Of a stretch of DNA of 64,000 bases, positions 1-9,456 are shown piece by piece. Where the stretch lies: assembly GCA_027077795.1 (NCBI GenBank), contig JALWTT010000006.1, forward strand, positions 124,001 to 188,000, given 5' to 3'. The number at the start of each line of letters is the position of its first letter. Position 1 is the stretch's first letter. The translations under genes and the position numbers were made by a program. The notes beneath the pieces are model-generated. The model saw only the letters and a program-made list of their open reading frames with translations. It was not told the DNA's origin and searched no databases. This DNA comes from Thermotogaceae bacterium. Lineage in GTDB: Bacteria > Thermotogota > Thermotogae > Thermotogales > Thermotogaceae.

Positions 1-1
1 C

Positions 2-2539
2 CTTCCGGGAAAGGAATACAAGTGGTTGGTGGTGGCTAGGGACGGGAAAGGAGGAGTTTCCAGGAGCCCTGTCTGGAGGTTTGAAACTGCCCCAAACAGT
101 CCTCCTAATCCTCCAAAGGCTATAAGTCCATCGCAGGGAGAAACGGTTGATTCCAGCAAGGTTGCCTTGAACTGGACTGATTCAGATCCAGATGGTGATG
201 AGGTTTTCTACGATCTCTATGTTGATGGAATTGAAGTTGCGAAAGATTTGAAGGTACCGTCTTACACCGTGAGCGCCGTTGAAGGAGAAAAGCATCTTTG
301 GAGAGTGGTTGCAAAGGATAAGTTCGGTGGCAGATCGGAGTCGGAATGGTGGTTTTATGTTAGAAAGCCCAACAGACCTCCAAGGGTGAGTTTAACCGCG
401 GTGAAAGTTGGTGATGGATGGATAGAAGTTTGGTGGAAGGCAACGGATCCAGATGGCGATCCAATTAAGAGTGATCTGTTTCTAGATGGAAGAAGCGTTA
501 AAGCAACACCTGGGAAAATGATAAAAACCGTTTATGGGAGACACAAGTTGGAGGTGGTGGTTTCCGATGGTGTGTCCGAGACTAGGGTATCAACAGAGGT
601 GGTTGTGAAAAAGCCTCTTCCGCCTGAGAAACCTAGAATCATCGGGGCGAGGAGAACAATCTCGGGAATTTATCATGTGAAGTGGGAGGCAACGGATCCG
701 GATAGCACGAGCTTGTCGTATGAGATCTTCCTGGATGGGAAGAAGCTAGAAGTCACAAGAAGTAAAGAACTCAACCTGAAATTACCGCCAGGAGATCACA
801 AAATAAAGGTTGTTGCTGTCGATGAAGGTGGGAGAAAGAATGAATCTGAGATGCTTGTGAAAGTCCTATCTCCAGATTTGAATCTGTTTGTACCGGATGT
901 TGTCTATTCCAGTTCAGTCAACGTTAAGTGGAATTTTCCGACGGAGGCCGTTTATAGCCTATATGTGGATGAAAAAAGAATGTATTCCGGGAGATCAAAA
1001 TCCGTCTCGTTGAATTTGACCCCTGGTGAACACAAGCTTAGATTGGTTGCACATGCCTTTGGCAAAAGCTTTGTAGTTGAAAAATCGGTGACTTATGAGA
1101 AACCTTACGATGTTCTCGCTCTCTCTGAAGGAGAAGGTCTGTTTCTCGTGAACGTCTCGAAGAAGATGAAAATAGTTGATGATATGGGTGGGATAGATGG
1201 CAGCAAGATGGATTATTCGAACAAAATAGCAGCAGTTGTTGGACGGACTGGAGAGGTTTACGTAATCAGCGTTGAGGACAGTTATATGGCGCTTCTTTCG
1301 ATACTTAATGAAAGTGCCTTGGACGTGGCTGTTGGAAAGGACTACGTTTACATATTGAGTGGTGAAAAGATTTTGAAGGTGGATTTCAACGGTTCAGTCA
1401 TAAACGAGAGGAATCTATCCGGGGGAACTTCACTGGATTTCGATGGAAAACTTTTTGTGGGTATGGATGGAAGGGTAATGGAGCTTGATCCAGATCTGAC
1501 TGTTCTGCGAAGTTGGAACGTCAAGGGAAAGGTCAGAAAGGTGTTTCGAGATGGCAGGAGGATCGTGGTTGTTGAAAACTGGGGAATTGAGGTGATCGGT
1601 GGAGGTTCGATAAGCCTTCCCGACCCAAGGGATGCGGTCAAAACGAAGAATGGATACGCTGTGGCAGATCAAACACTGGGAGTGGTTTTCCTGAATAGCG
1701 ATCTTCAAGTGACGGGATCTGTGGATGTTCCAGGAGCTGATTCAATATCAGTACACGGGGATGAACTAGTAGCTTTTGGCAGGGGGATCTACAGGATAAG
1801 AGAAGGAGAGGTAGTTGAAAAACTTGGAAGAGGGGAAAAGGTTCTGTCAACCTGCGACAAGTTTGTTGCTACCGATAGAGGGCTCTATTTTGGGGTTGAG
1901 AAGCTGTTTGACGGAGAAGTTAGCAAGGTTAGATGTTCAGGAAAGAAAGCCGCCTTTTCTTCTTATGGAAAGTTGTTCCTTTATGATGGAAAAGTTTATG
2001 AGGAGGGGATACCTGTTTCCGACTTTGGAATGTGGAACGGAAAAGTTTACGCTGTTTCAAATGGAAAACTGCTGGTTGTTGAAGAAGGTAGAGTTGGATA
2101 TGTGGCGAAAGCAAGTGCATTTGGAGATGGATATTACGCCTATGGAAAAGAGGTTCATGGACTTGATGGAGAGGAATTCAACGTGTCTGAGGAGGTCTTA
2201 GACATCTCAGCTCGTGGAAAGGTTGTAGCGATTCTGGAAAGAAGCAAGGTGGAGGTTTTTGAAAATGGTAGACGTGTTGCGGAGATTCCAGGGGTTTATC
2301 AGGGAATTGAGGTTGGAGATGGAAGGATCTTTACATACAGATCCGGTGCTGTTTACGCGTTTGATCTATTGGGAAAAGAGCTTTGGGAAATGCCGGTGGG
2401 TAACACCGTACATGACTTAGCGTACGCCGAGAATAAGGTGAATGTTTCCAGTGAAAAAGGTGGATTGGTGATATTGGATCCAAGGAATGGATCCGTCATA
2501 TACGATGAACCTGTTTTGATATGTGGAGGTGGAAAATGA
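2..2539 (+). CDS. Surface FN3-like repeat / beta-propeller protein, 5'-truncated by window edge
   Basis: This is the 3' part of a gene entering from the left. The frame is open from base 2, and the eight codons before the first possible start (TTG at 26) read as the end of an Ig-like strand, so the true start is outside the window. About 845 residues are visible. Four repeats of 80-90 residues come first; several have DPDGD or DPDS turns followed by YDLYVDG-type strands, as in extracellular FN3/cadherin-like folds. The last 470 or so residues are short blades of the VYAVSNGKLLV kind, best read as a beta-propeller. There is no catalytic motif. The likely role is a secreted or outer-sheath structural protein, but no signal peptide can be seen. 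Its stop overlaps the rimO start (ATGA), so it is co-transcribed with the recA cluster. Confidence 0.75.
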   Translation, partial: LPGKEYKWLVVARDGKGGVSRSPVWRFETAPNSPPNPPKAISPSQGETVDSSKVALNWTDSDPDGDEVFYDLYVDGIEVAKDLKVPSYTVSAVEGEKHLWRVVAKDKFGGRSESEWWFYVRKPNRPPRVSLTAVKVGDGWIEVWWKATDPDGDPIKSDLFLDGRSVKATPGKMIKTVYGRHKLEVVVSDGVSETRVSTEVVVKKPLPPEKPRIIGARRTISGIYHVKWEATDPDSTSLSYEIFLDGKKLEVTRSKELNLKLPPGDHKIKVVAVDEGGRKNESEMLVKVLSPDLNLFVPDVVYSSSVNVKWNFPTEAVYSLYVDEKRMYSGRSKSVSLNLTPGEHKLRLVAHAFGKSFVVEKSVTYEKPYDVLALSEGEGLFLVNVSKKMKIVDDMGGIDGSKMDYSNKIAAVVGRTGEVYVISVEDSYMALLSILNESALDVAVGKDYVYILSGEKILKVDFNGSVINERNLSGGTSLDFDGKLFVGMDGRVMELDPDLTVLRSWNVKGKVRKVFRDGRRIVVVENWGIEVIGGGSISLPDPRDAVKTKNGYAVADQTLGVVFLNSDLQVTGSVDVPGADSISVHGDELVAFGRGIYRIREGEVVEKLGRGEKVLSTCDKFVATDRGLYFGVEKLFDGEVSKVRCSGKKAAFSSYGKLFLYDGKVYEEGIPVSDFGMWNGKVYAVSNGKLLVVEEGRVGYVAKASAFGDGYYAYGKEVHGLDGEEFNVSEEVLDISARGKVVAILERSKVEVFENGRRVAEIPGVYQGIEVGDGRIFTYRSGAVYAFDLLGKELWEMPVGNTVHDLAYAENKVNVSSEKGGLVILDPRNGSVIYDEPVLICGGGK

Positions 2540-3825
2540 AGATAGGAATAAAGGTGCTTGGGTGCCCTAAGAATACAGCGGATTGTGAAATTCTCGCAGC
2601 AATCCTGAGGAAAAGGGGTCATGAAATTGTCAAGTCCGCCGAGGAGGCGGATTTGGTTATTATAGACACATGTACATTCATAGAAGATGCAAAGAGGGAG
2701 AGCGTGGATACGATACTAGACTTCGTCTACTACAAGAACTCCAGGGGTGATTTAAAACTAGCAGTTAAGGGTTGTATGGTTCAGAGATATTACAGAGATC
2801 TCAAGAAAGAGATACCAGAAGTTGACCTCTGGATAGGGGTGGTTCCACCGGAAAGGGTTGCAGAAGCTATAGAAAATTTTCAGGATGCCGTGGGAACTCC
2901 TGAACCAGTTTACCTGGACAGCGACCATTTTTCTTTGGATGAAAAGCCATATTCGTATGTGAAGATAGCCGATGGATGTGATAGGAACTGCACGTTTTGC
3001 ACCATTCCGTCGTTCAAAGGGAGATATCGATCCAGGCCAAAAGAAGTGATACTGGAAGAGGTGAGAAAGCTAGTTGAAGTAGGGAAAAAAGAAATAGTTT
3101 TGGTGTCTCAGGACAACACAGCTTACGGAACGGATATATATGGATTTCAGAGTCTGCCACAGCTTCTTCGAGAACTCTCGAAAATCCCAGGTGATTTTTG
3201 GATAAGGGTGATGTATCTACACCCTGATTATATAAACGACGAAATGATTTCTACAATAGCAGAGGGTGAAAAGGTGATACCGTATTTTGAGATACCGATT
3301 CAACATGCAAGTGATAGGATTCTGAAACGCATGGGGAGGGTGAGAAAGAGAAGGGAGCTTGAGAAAATATTCTCCAAGATACGAAGCTACGACGACACTA
3401 CAATAAGAACCACCGTTATGGTAGGATTTCCTGGGGAGAGCGAAGAGGATTTTCAACAGCTTTTGGACTTCATTGAATTAGTCCATCCAGATAGGATGGG
3501 AGTTTTTTCGTACTCGGATGAAGAAGGAACAGTTGCGCACACTTTCAAAGACAAAGTAGATCCGGATGTTGTAGAGGAACGGGAGGAAGTCGTTCTGTCT
3601 CTGATTCCCGACTTAGTTTCATCGAGCAATGAGAGATGGTTGGGAAGAGTTGTTAAAGCGGTGGTCGAGGAAGAAGAGGGAATCAGAGTTGGAAGGTCGT
3701 GGATGGATGCACCGGAAATAGATGGCTTCATTGAACTCAGGGGTGAAGCGAAGTTGGGAGAATTCGTGAAGGTGGAGATATCGAGAGTTTATGACTACTA
3801 CATGGAGGGGAGGATAGTTGGCTAA
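2536..3825 (+). CDS. rimO: Ribosomal protein S12 methylthiotransferase RimO
   Basis: Radical-SAM methylthiotransferase of the MiaB/RimO family; RimO adds a methylthio group to an aspartate of ribosomal protein S12. The N-terminal UPF0004 domain has its cluster-binding cysteines in GCPKN, DTCTF and GCMVQ. The radical-SAM cluster motif CxxxCxxC is in DGCDRNCTFC near residue 150. A TRAM-like tail closes the 429 residues, close to the usual RimO length. I place the start at 2536 rather than at the in-frame ATG at 2521: GGAGGTGG at 2525-2532 precedes 2536 directly, and the upstream gene ends there in ATGA. GCPKN and DTCTF favour RimO over MiaB. The downstream pgsA overlaps by 8 bases. Confidence 0.92.
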   Translation: MKIGIKVLGCPKNTADCEILAAILRKRGHEIVKSAEEADLVIIDTCTFIEDAKRESVDTILDFVYYKNSRGDLKLAVKGCMVQRYYRDLKKEIPEVDLWIGVVPPERVAEAIENFQDAVGTPEPVYLDSDHFSLDEKPYSYVKIADGCDRNCTFCTIPSFKGRYRSRPKEVILEEVRKLVEVGKKEIVLVSQDNTAYGTDIYGFQSLPQLLRELSKIPGDFWIRVMYLHPDYINDEMISTIAEGEKVIPYFEIPIQHASDRILKRMGRVRKRRELEKIFSKIRSYDDTTIRTTVMVGFPGESEEDFQQLLDFIELVHPDRMGVFSYSDEEGTVAHTFKDKVDPDVVEEREEVVLSLIPDLVSSSNERWLGRVVKAVVEEEEGIRVGRSWMDAPEIDGFIELRGEAKLGEFVKVEISRVYDYYMEGRIVG

Positions 3826-4351
3826 TCTGATAACTTATTCCAGAATGGTGCTCGCAATACCTGTGTTGTGGTTGATGTACATAGGGGCTTACAATTCTGC
3901 CCTCGTATTGTTCATAGTAGCCGCTCTAACCGATTGGCTGGATGGGTTCGTTGCCAGGAAGACAGGTACTGTCTCAGAAGTTGGAAAAGTAATGGATCAG
4001 ATAGCCGACAAAGTTTTGATAAACACCGTAATGGTAGTGGCACTGGATCTAAAATGGATACCCTCCTGGTTGGTCATAGTGATTATTTGGAGAGACATAC
4101 TTGTGAGTGCTGTTAGAATTCTCGCCGCTAAGAAGGGTAACGTTCTGGCAGCTAACATCTTTGGAAAGCTCAAAACGGTTTTCCAAATGGCATTTGTGAT
4201 AATCCTCCTCTCCAGAAAGATATTCTTTTCCCAAATTTTGAATATCTCTATGATTTGGACGGTCTTCGCTCTCACGACTTTGTCGGCTTTGGTTTACATT
4301 GTTCAAAACCGGTCAGTCTTTGAGACACAGGAAGGAGGAGGTACCTCATGA
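3818..4351 (+). CDS. pgsA: CDP-diacylglycerol--glycerol-3-phosphate phosphatidyltransferase
   Basis: Integral membrane enzyme that makes phosphatidylglycerophosphate from CDP-diacylglycerol and glycerol-3-phosphate. The CDP-alcohol phosphotransferase signature D-x2-DG-x2-AR-x8-G-x3-D-x3-D is complete, running from TDWLDGFVAR to VMDQIAD at about residues 38-65. Four or five hydrophobic segments fit the family, and 177 residues is a normal size. The start is TTG at 3818, with a GGAGGGG site just upstream inside the end of rimO. The stop overlaps thpR by ATGA. Another CDP-alcohol transferase is possible from the motif alone, but size and neighbours fit PgsA. Confidence 0.9.
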   Translation: MANLITYSRMVLAIPVLWLMYIGAYNSALVLFIVAALTDWLDGFVARKTGTVSEVGKVMDQIADKVLINTVMVVALDLKWIPSWLVIVIIWRDILVSAVRILAAKKGNVLAANIFGKLKTVFQMAFVIILLSRKIFFSQILNISMIWTVFALTTLSALVYIVQNRSVFETQEGGGTS

Positions 4352-4917
4352 GAACCTTTATAGCTGTGGATGTTACAAAAGAAGTCAGAGAAGCAACCAG
4401 AGTTATTACAGAGAAGCTCATGAGAAGAGGTTTTAGGGGTAACTGGGTCCGACCGGAGAACGTTCATTTGACCCTTTTCTTCTTGGGTGAGATGGAAAAG
4501 CCGGATGTTGAGTATATGGCAAAGCACCTTTGTGACAGGGTTCGTGGATTTCCGAGCTTTTCTTTTGTCATAAAAGATCTGGGGTTCTTCAGGAAAGGGA
4601 GAGGACCAAGAGTTATATGGCTAGGAGTTGAGAGGAACGTAGCGTTAGAGAAACTCTATGAGGAACTCGGCACAGAGCTCATGAAACATCATTTTGTTCA
4701 GGAGATAGATAGGAGGTTCATTCCCCATATAACCATAGCTAGGATAAAGCAGTATCCACAGATGTGGGAGAAGTTGATAGAGGATTTGGAGGTTGATAAC
4801 ATGGTGGTGCCGGTTTCCAGTTTTAAGATTTACTCTTCGGTCTTGACTCCCACTGGTCCTATTTACAAGTGGGTCTACATGTGTGACTTTGAAAGGGGGC
4901 TAGAGAGTAATGAATGA
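4348..4917 (+). CDS. thpR: RNA 2',3'-cyclic phosphodiesterase (2'-5' RNA ligase family)
   Basis: Member of the 2H phosphoesterase family (LigT/ThpR), which hydrolyses 2',3'-cyclic phosphate ends on RNA. Both catalytic H-x-T/S motifs are present: HLTLFFLG near residue 40 and HITIARIK near residue 128. The length of 189 residues is typical. The ATG is preceded by GGAGGAGG, overlaps the pgsA stop by 4 bases, and the 3' end overlaps recA by 8 bases. The substrate in this organism is not known from sequence. The neighbourhood (pgsA before, recA after) suggests linkage rather than a shared pathway. Confidence 0.9.
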   Translation: MRTFIAVDVTKEVREATRVITEKLMRRGFRGNWVRPENVHLTLFFLGEMEKPDVEYMAKHLCDRVRGFPSFSFVIKDLGFFRKGRGPRVIWLGVERNVALEKLYEELGTELMKHHFVQEIDRRFIPHITIARIKQYPQMWEKLIEDLEVDNMVVPVSSFKIYSSVLTPTGPIYKWVYMCDFERGLESNE

Positions 4918-5950
4918 GGGTAGAAAGGAAGTCATAGAAACGCTTTTAAAGAGAATAGAGACGAAGCATGGGAAGGGAACGGTTATGATACTCGATAGCG
5001 CAAATGCCGTTCAGAAGGTTGAGGTGATCCCAACTGGATCCCTGAGTCTCGATATAGCCACAGGAGTAGGGGGATACCCCCGAGGAAGGATCATCGAGAT
5101 ATACGGACCCGAATCCAGTGGAAAGACGACGTTAGCTCTTCATGCGATTGCCGAGATACAGAAAATGGGAGGCTTTGCGGCGTTCGTTGATACAGAACAT
5201 GCTTTGGATCCCACCTACGCGCGGGCTCTCGGCGTCAACACATCCAGCTTGATAATATCCCAGCCGGACTATGGGGAGCAAGCGCTCGAGATAATGGATG
5301 AATTTGTCAGATCCGGTGCAATAGACCTCATAGTTTTGGATTCTGTAGCTGCCCTCGTTCCAAAGGCGGAACTGGAGGGCGCGATGGGTGACATGCAAGT
5401 TGGGCTTCATGCTAGACTTATGTCTCAAGCTCTCAGGAAACTCGCTGGGAGTGTGAGCAAATCGAAAGCGGTGGTTATATTCATAAATCAAACGAGGATG
5501 AGGATAGGTGTGAGCTATGGAAATCCTGAAACCACGACTGGCGGCATGGCTTTGAAATTTTACGCATCTATGAGGATAGAGGTTAAAAGAAGAGAATCCA
5601 TAAAGGATACCAACAAGGAAGTAATAGGGTACGAAACAACGGCGAAAATCGTCAAGAACAAAGTAGCACCCCCATTCAGGACGGCTGTCTTCGATGTGAT
5701 ATTCGGCAGGGGAATAGTGAGAGAGAATGAATTGATAAACCTGGGGTTAAAGGAAGGGCTTGTCTTGAAGAAAGGAAGCTGGTTTTACTACAAATCCGCC
5801 GATGGAACGGATTACACTTTGGGGCAGGGTAAGATGAATGCAGCCGAATATCTCAGAGAGAATCCCAATTTGGCGGAAGAGATAGAGAAAGGGATAAGGG
5901 TGAAGTATGGGTTACTGGTCGAAGAGGAAAAAGAAAAGGCCGAGAAGTGA
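4910..5950 (+). CDS. recA: Recombinase RecA
   Basis: ATP-dependent DNA strand-exchange protein for homologous recombination and the SOS response. The Walker A motif GPESSGKTT is near residue 65, the Walker B-like segment [12 protein letters not shown] follows, and the MAW-type loop and FINQ motif are intact. At 346 residues it is full length, with a lysine- and glutamate-rich C-terminal tail. There is no intein or frameshift. The start ATG at 4910 lies 8 bases inside thpR. recX begins 44 bases before the recA stop, so recA and its regulator are translationally coupled. I saw no clear LexA-type operator before the gene, which sits inside a long operon. Confidence 0.98.
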   Translation: MNEGRKEVIETLLKRIETKHGKGTVMILDSANAVQKVEVIPTGSLSLDIATGVGGYPRGRIIEIYGPESSGKTTLALHAIAEIQKMGGFAAFVDTEHALDPTYARALGVNTSSLIISQPDYGEQALEIMDEFVRSGAIDLIVLDSVAALVPKAELEGAMGDMQVGLHARLMSQALRKLAGSVSKSKAVVIFINQTRMRIGVSYGNPETTTGGMALKFYASMRIEVKRRESIKDTNKEVIGYETTAKIVKNKVAPPFRTAVFDVIFGRGIVRENELINLGLKEGLVLKKGSWFYYKSADGTDYTLGQGKMNAAEYLRENPNLAEEIEKGIRVKYGLLVEEEKEKAEK

Positions 5951-6374
5951 AGAAGAGGCTCTGAAATACGTTCGAAGGCTTCTCAGATACAGGTTGAGGT
6001 CTGAGAAGGAGATAGAGCGCCGCTTGGATTCTGAAGGTTTTCCAGCAGATGTGGTGCATTCGGTGGTCGGTGAGCTCAAAGAAGCCGGTTTGATCGACGA
6101 TAGGAGATTTGCTTATATGTTTGCAAGAAGCGAACTCGAAGTATCCTTCCACGGACCATATTTGATAAGAAGGAAACTCAAGGGTCTAGAAGTTGATGAT
6201 GATGTCATCGAGGAAGCATTGCGGAAAGCTCTCGGGGAGTTTGATCCCACTGATCATGTCAAGAGGCTTTACGAGCGTTATAAGGACTTGAAGAAAGTCA
6301 AGGAGATCCTTTACAGAAGAGGGTTTGATCCCTCAATAATAGAGGACACAGAGCTTGAGATAGATCGGAGGTGA
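5907..6374 (+). CDS. recX: Regulatory protein RecX
   Basis: Small helical protein that binds the RecA filament and modulates its activity. The 155 residues show the family's three-helix repeats, for example [20 protein letters not shown] followed by [20 protein letters not shown], which matches the RecX signature L-x3-G-(L/Y)-(I/L)-(D/N)-D-x2-(F/Y)A. The start ATG at 5907 is inside recA (44-base overlap), with AAGGGTGAAGT before it. The first 14 residues are very basic (SKRKKKRPR). Such a large overlap ties RecX synthesis to RecA translation. rny follows after 6 bases. Confidence 0.9.
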   Translation: MGYWSKRKKKRPRSEEEALKYVRRLLRYRLRSEKEIERRLDSEGFPADVVHSVVGELKEAGLIDDRRFAYMFARSELEVSFHGPYLIRRKLKGLEVDDDVIEEALRKALGEFDPTDHVKRLYERYKDLKKVKEILYRRGFDPSIIEDTELEIDRR

Positions 6375-6380
6375 CTGGAA

Positions 6381-7910
6381 GTGGTTTGGCTGATCGCTTC
6401 TGTTGTAGGAGTTTTAGGGTTGATAATAGGTTTCTTCATTTCCAAAAGGATGATCGAAGAGAGAATGAAAATCGCGAAACAGGATTATGATTCAATCATA
6501 GAGAAGGCAAAAAGAGAAGCTAGCGAAATAAAGAAAAGCATGATAATAGAAGCTAGGGAAGAGATACATAAAATCAGGGAGGATTTCGAGCAGAAGAAGA
6601 GAAGACAGGAGGAAGAACTTAAGACACTTGAGGAAAGGATTGTTAAGAGGGAGGAAATAATATCCAGGAGGGAAGAAACGGTTGATAAGAAAGAAGAGAT
6701 CGTGGAAGATTTGAAGAGAAAGCTGGAAGAGAAAGAGAGGGAGCTTGAGGAAAAGGAGAGGAAAGTCAATGAAGAACTCACCAGGATAGCAGGTCTAACA
6801 GTGGAGGAAGCTAGGGATATAGTTTTGAAGCGTGCGGAGGATATGTTTAGGCACGAGGTGGCACTCAAGTACAAAGTCATAAAAGAAGAGATAGAGGATA
6901 ATGCGGAAAAAGAGGCTAAGAGGATAATCGCTATTGCAATACAGAGATATGCGGCGGAGTACGTAGGAGAGGTTACCCTTTCCACCGTCACACTTCCAAC
7001 TGATGATATGAAGGGGAGAATAATCGGAAGAGAAGGAAGGAACATAAGAACTTTTGAAAAGCTTACCGGGGTGGACCTGATAATAGATGATACCCCAGAA
7101 GTGGTTGCCCTTTCCTCTTTCAATCCCTTGAGAAGAGAAATCGCTAGAATAACTCTGGAAAAGCTTGTAGCAGATGGAAGGATACATCCGGCCAGAATAG
7201 AAGAAATGTACGAGAAAGCCAAAAAAGAGGTGGAGAAGGCCATAAAAGAGGCAGGACAGGAGGCAGCTTTTAGAGTGGGAGTCATGGGCCTAAATCCGGA
7301 GATAATTAAACTGCTTGGGAGGCTTAAATTCAGAACCAGCTATGGTCAGAATGTCTTGGAGCATTCGATAGAAGTTGCTAAGCTTGCTGGTATGATGGCT
7401 GCTGAGCTTGGGCTGAATGTGGACAAGGCCAAGAGGGGAGGCTTGCTTCATGATATAGGGAAAGCGGTTGACCACGAAGTGGAGGGATCCCACACGATGA
7501 TAGGGGCGGATCTCGCCAGACGATATGGGGAAAAAGAGGATGTGATAAACATGATAATGTCCCACCACGGTGAAGTGGAGCCGACCACCCCGGAAGCTGT
7601 GCTTGTTGCAGCTGCTGACGCGCTCTCAGCAGCTAGGCCTGGCGCCAGAAGGGAAACGCTTGAAACGTATATCCGAAGGCTCATGAAACTCGAGGAGATC
7701 GCTGAGGGTTTCGATCAGGTGGAGAAAGCGTATGCAATTCAAGCTGGTAGGGAAGTGAGGGTTATAGTCGAACCCGATAAAGTTGACGATGCGGAGGCCG
7801 AGCTTTTGGCCCATGAGATAGCGAGGAAAATCGAAGAGAAGTTGGAGTACCCTGGTGTGCTGAAGGTCGTTGTCATTAGAGAAAGGAGGAGTGTGGCCTA
7901 CGCGAAATGA
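6381..7910 (+). CDS. rny: Ribonuclease Y
   Basis: Membrane-anchored endoribonuclease that starts mRNA decay. Domains in order: an N-terminal transmembrane helix (residues 2-20), a long charged coiled coil (about 25-180), a KH domain with [11 protein letters not shown] near 212-222, and an HD domain with [11 protein letters not shown] and [12 protein letters not shown] near residues 330-370. The 509 residues match the normal RNase Y length of about 510-520. The start is GTG at 6381, with GGAGGTG at 6368-6374. The stop overlaps the next gene by ATGA. All HD metal ligands visible to me are kept, so the enzyme should be active. Confidence 0.96.
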   Translation: MVWLIASVVGVLGLIIGFFISKRMIEERMKIAKQDYDSIIEKAKREASEIKKSMIIEAREEIHKIREDFEQKKRRQEEELKTLEERIVKREEIISRREETVDKKEEIVEDLKRKLEEKERELEEKERKVNEELTRIAGLTVEEARDIVLKRAEDMFRHEVALKYKVIKEEIEDNAEKEAKRIIAIAIQRYAAEYVGEVTLSTVTLPTDDMKGRIIGREGRNIRTFEKLTGVDLIIDDTPEVVALSSFNPLRREIARITLEKLVADGRIHPARIEEMYEKAKKEVEKAIKEAGQEAAFRVGVMGLNPEIIKLLGRLKFRTSYGQNVLEHSIEVAKLAGMMAAELGLNVDKAKRGGLLHDIGKAVDHEVEGSHTMIGADLARRYGEKEDVINMIMSHHGEVEPTTPEAVLVAAADALSAARPGARRETLETYIRRLMKLEEIAEGFDQVEKAYAIQAGREVRVIVEPDKVDDAEAELLAHEIARKIEEKLEYPGVLKVVVIRERRSVAYAK

Positions 7911-9013
7911 GAAAATTCATTTTAATCATCGTTTCAATCGCTGCCACACTACCTTTTATCTTCAGAAATGGTAAGGTTGTTGAGATCCGGCTCGCTGGAA
8001 GCGGGCCGGATGTTACGTACAGAGTGCTCGTTGAGGGAAAAGAAAGAGCGAAAATTAAAAGGGGAGAAAATGTGAAATTGAGACTTAAGAGTGGTGAAAG
8101 GGCGATTGAAGTGGCCGTTGGAGATATAGTGATAGATTCGATCAGATCGAATTCTAGAATCGTTCTTTTCAGTCTCCCATCACTTCAAAATCCGATCGTT
8201 GATTACACATTTTCAGGATCATCGCTCGTTGTGAAAAGAGTTTATGACAACGGTCCTTACCCTGTCGAGTGGAGGGTAAACGGTAAGAACAATTTCCCTT
8301 TGACATTTACCCTTCCCGCAGCACCCACACTTGAAGGGTATATTCAAGGGAAGCGGGTTTTCTCAGAGAGGCTCTCTCTTTCGAGAATATCTCACACTGA
8401 TCTATCTTATGATGGGAATCACCTTCGCGTTTATCCGAAGCTCTCTGGTTTTTTCAAACCACAATTCTACGATGTGAATGGATTGAAACTTGCTAGCCCC
8501 CTTTCTGTAAAAGCTTTGACTCTCCCAAGGAAGATCACCGTAAGACCTGTTTATGGAAGTGTTGAATGGGATGGAATGGTTCTGAAAATACCAGAAATTC
8601 CGGAGCTGTCGGTGAAAAACTTCTCCGTCACTTTAAATGGAAAAGGATTCCTGCTTGATGGATCTTCTGCTAGTGGAACTATCGAGCTTTCAGATGGAAC
8701 GAACACAGTTGAGTGGTCTTACACGTCAGGGGATATGAGTTTCAAACGAATCTGGAGATTCTACGTTGACAGGGTTCCACCCAAAGTTGATGTTAATTGG
8801 AAGGTTGTTGAAGGCTCGATGATACTCGACGTTAGATCAAACGAGTGGAGTAAATTCAAGGTGAAAAGTGGTCCCATAATTTTGACAGATGAAGGCACAG
8901 AGGTTTCTTTCAGGATTAAAAAGATCTTGAGTGGAAAGGTGATCGTATACGCGGTAGATAGGGGTGGAAATGAAACCGTGAGGGAAATCAACCTTGGGGA
9001 GGTGAAAAGGTGA
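7907..9013 (+). CDS. Exported Ig-like beta-rich protein of unknown function
   Basis: I do not recognise this 368-residue protein. Residues 1-20 form a signal peptide or N-terminal anchor (MRKF followed by a hydrophobic stretch). The rest is almost entirely short beta strands. Late segments such as [18 protein letters not shown] and [13 protein letters not shown] resemble Ig-like or bacterial surface repeat modules and recall the repeats of the protein at the left edge. There are no catalytic motifs and no cysteines. It starts at the ATGA overlap with rny and ends at the GTGA overlap with rplI, so it is made with RNA-decay and ribosome genes although it is predicted to act outside the membrane. 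Confidence 0.7.
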   Translation: MRKFILIIVSIAATLPFIFRNGKVVEIRLAGSGPDVTYRVLVEGKERAKIKRGENVKLRLKSGERAIEVAVGDIVIDSIRSNSRIVLFSLPSLQNPIVDYTFSGSSLVVKRVYDNGPYPVEWRVNGKNNFPLTFTLPAAPTLEGYIQGKRVFSERLSLSRISHTDLSYDGNHLRVYPKLSGFFKPQFYDVNGLKLASPLSVKALTLPRKITVRPVYGSVEWDGMVLKIPEIPELSVKNFSVTLNGKGFLLDGSSASGTIELSDGTNTVEWSYTSGDMSFKRIWRFYVDRVPPKVDVNWKVVEGSMILDVRSNEWSKFKVKSGPIILTDEGTEVSFRIKKILSGKVIVYAVDRGGNETVREINLGEVKR

Positions 9014-9456
9014 AGGTTATACTCCTGCGAGATGTTTCGAAGCTCGGAAAAGAGGGGGAAGTTGTTGAGGTTTCAGATGGACATGCTCGAAATTACCTGA
9101 TTCCCAGGGGTCTCGCGGTTGAAGCAACTGAGGGTAATTTAAAGCATCTTATGGATGAAAAGAAGCAGCTTCAGGAGAAGAAAGAAAGGCTGAAGAAGAA
9201 AAGTGAGGAATTATTAAAGGATTTGAAGAAAAGGACATGGGAGATTCGAGTAAAGGCGGGAGAGAGAGGAAAACTCTTCGGGTCGCTTACAAGTGGCAAC
9301 ATATCGGAGAAATTATCGGAGATAACCGGTGTTGAGGTGGACAAAAGGTGGATAAAATTGAAAAAGCCCATAAAGGAAGTTGGGGAGTACAATGTGGAAA
9401 TTAAACTTCCCGCCGGTGTCAGAGGGAAGATAAAGATCAGAGTATCTCCAGAATGA
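9010..9456 (+). CDS. rplI: 50S ribosomal protein L9
   Basis: Large-subunit ribosomal protein L9. The N-terminal domain has the family signature around G-KEGEVVEVSDGHARNYLIPRG at residues 13-35. A long charged helix (about 45-75) links it to the C-terminal domain, which has the usual GKLFGSLT segment. The 148 residues are full length. The start is GTG at 9010, within the GTGA overlap with the upstream gene and preceded by GGGGAGGTG. The stop overlaps the radical-SAM gene by ATGA. Expression apart from rpsF/rpsR/ssb is common in this lineage as far as I recall, but I could not check this. Confidence 0.97.
   Translation: MKVILLRDVSKLGKEGEVVEVSDGHARNYLIPRGLAVEATEGNLKHLMDEKKQLQEKKERLKKKSEELLKDLKKRTWEIRVKAGERGKLFGSLTSGNISEKLSEITGVEVDKRWIKLKKPIKEVGEYNVEIKLPAGVRGKIKIRVSPE

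Noticed and set aside
6485-7285. Long minus-strand open frame (266 codons) opposite rny
   Set aside because: Serine/leucine-rich complement of the charged coiled coil of RNase Y; no SD and no family pattern.
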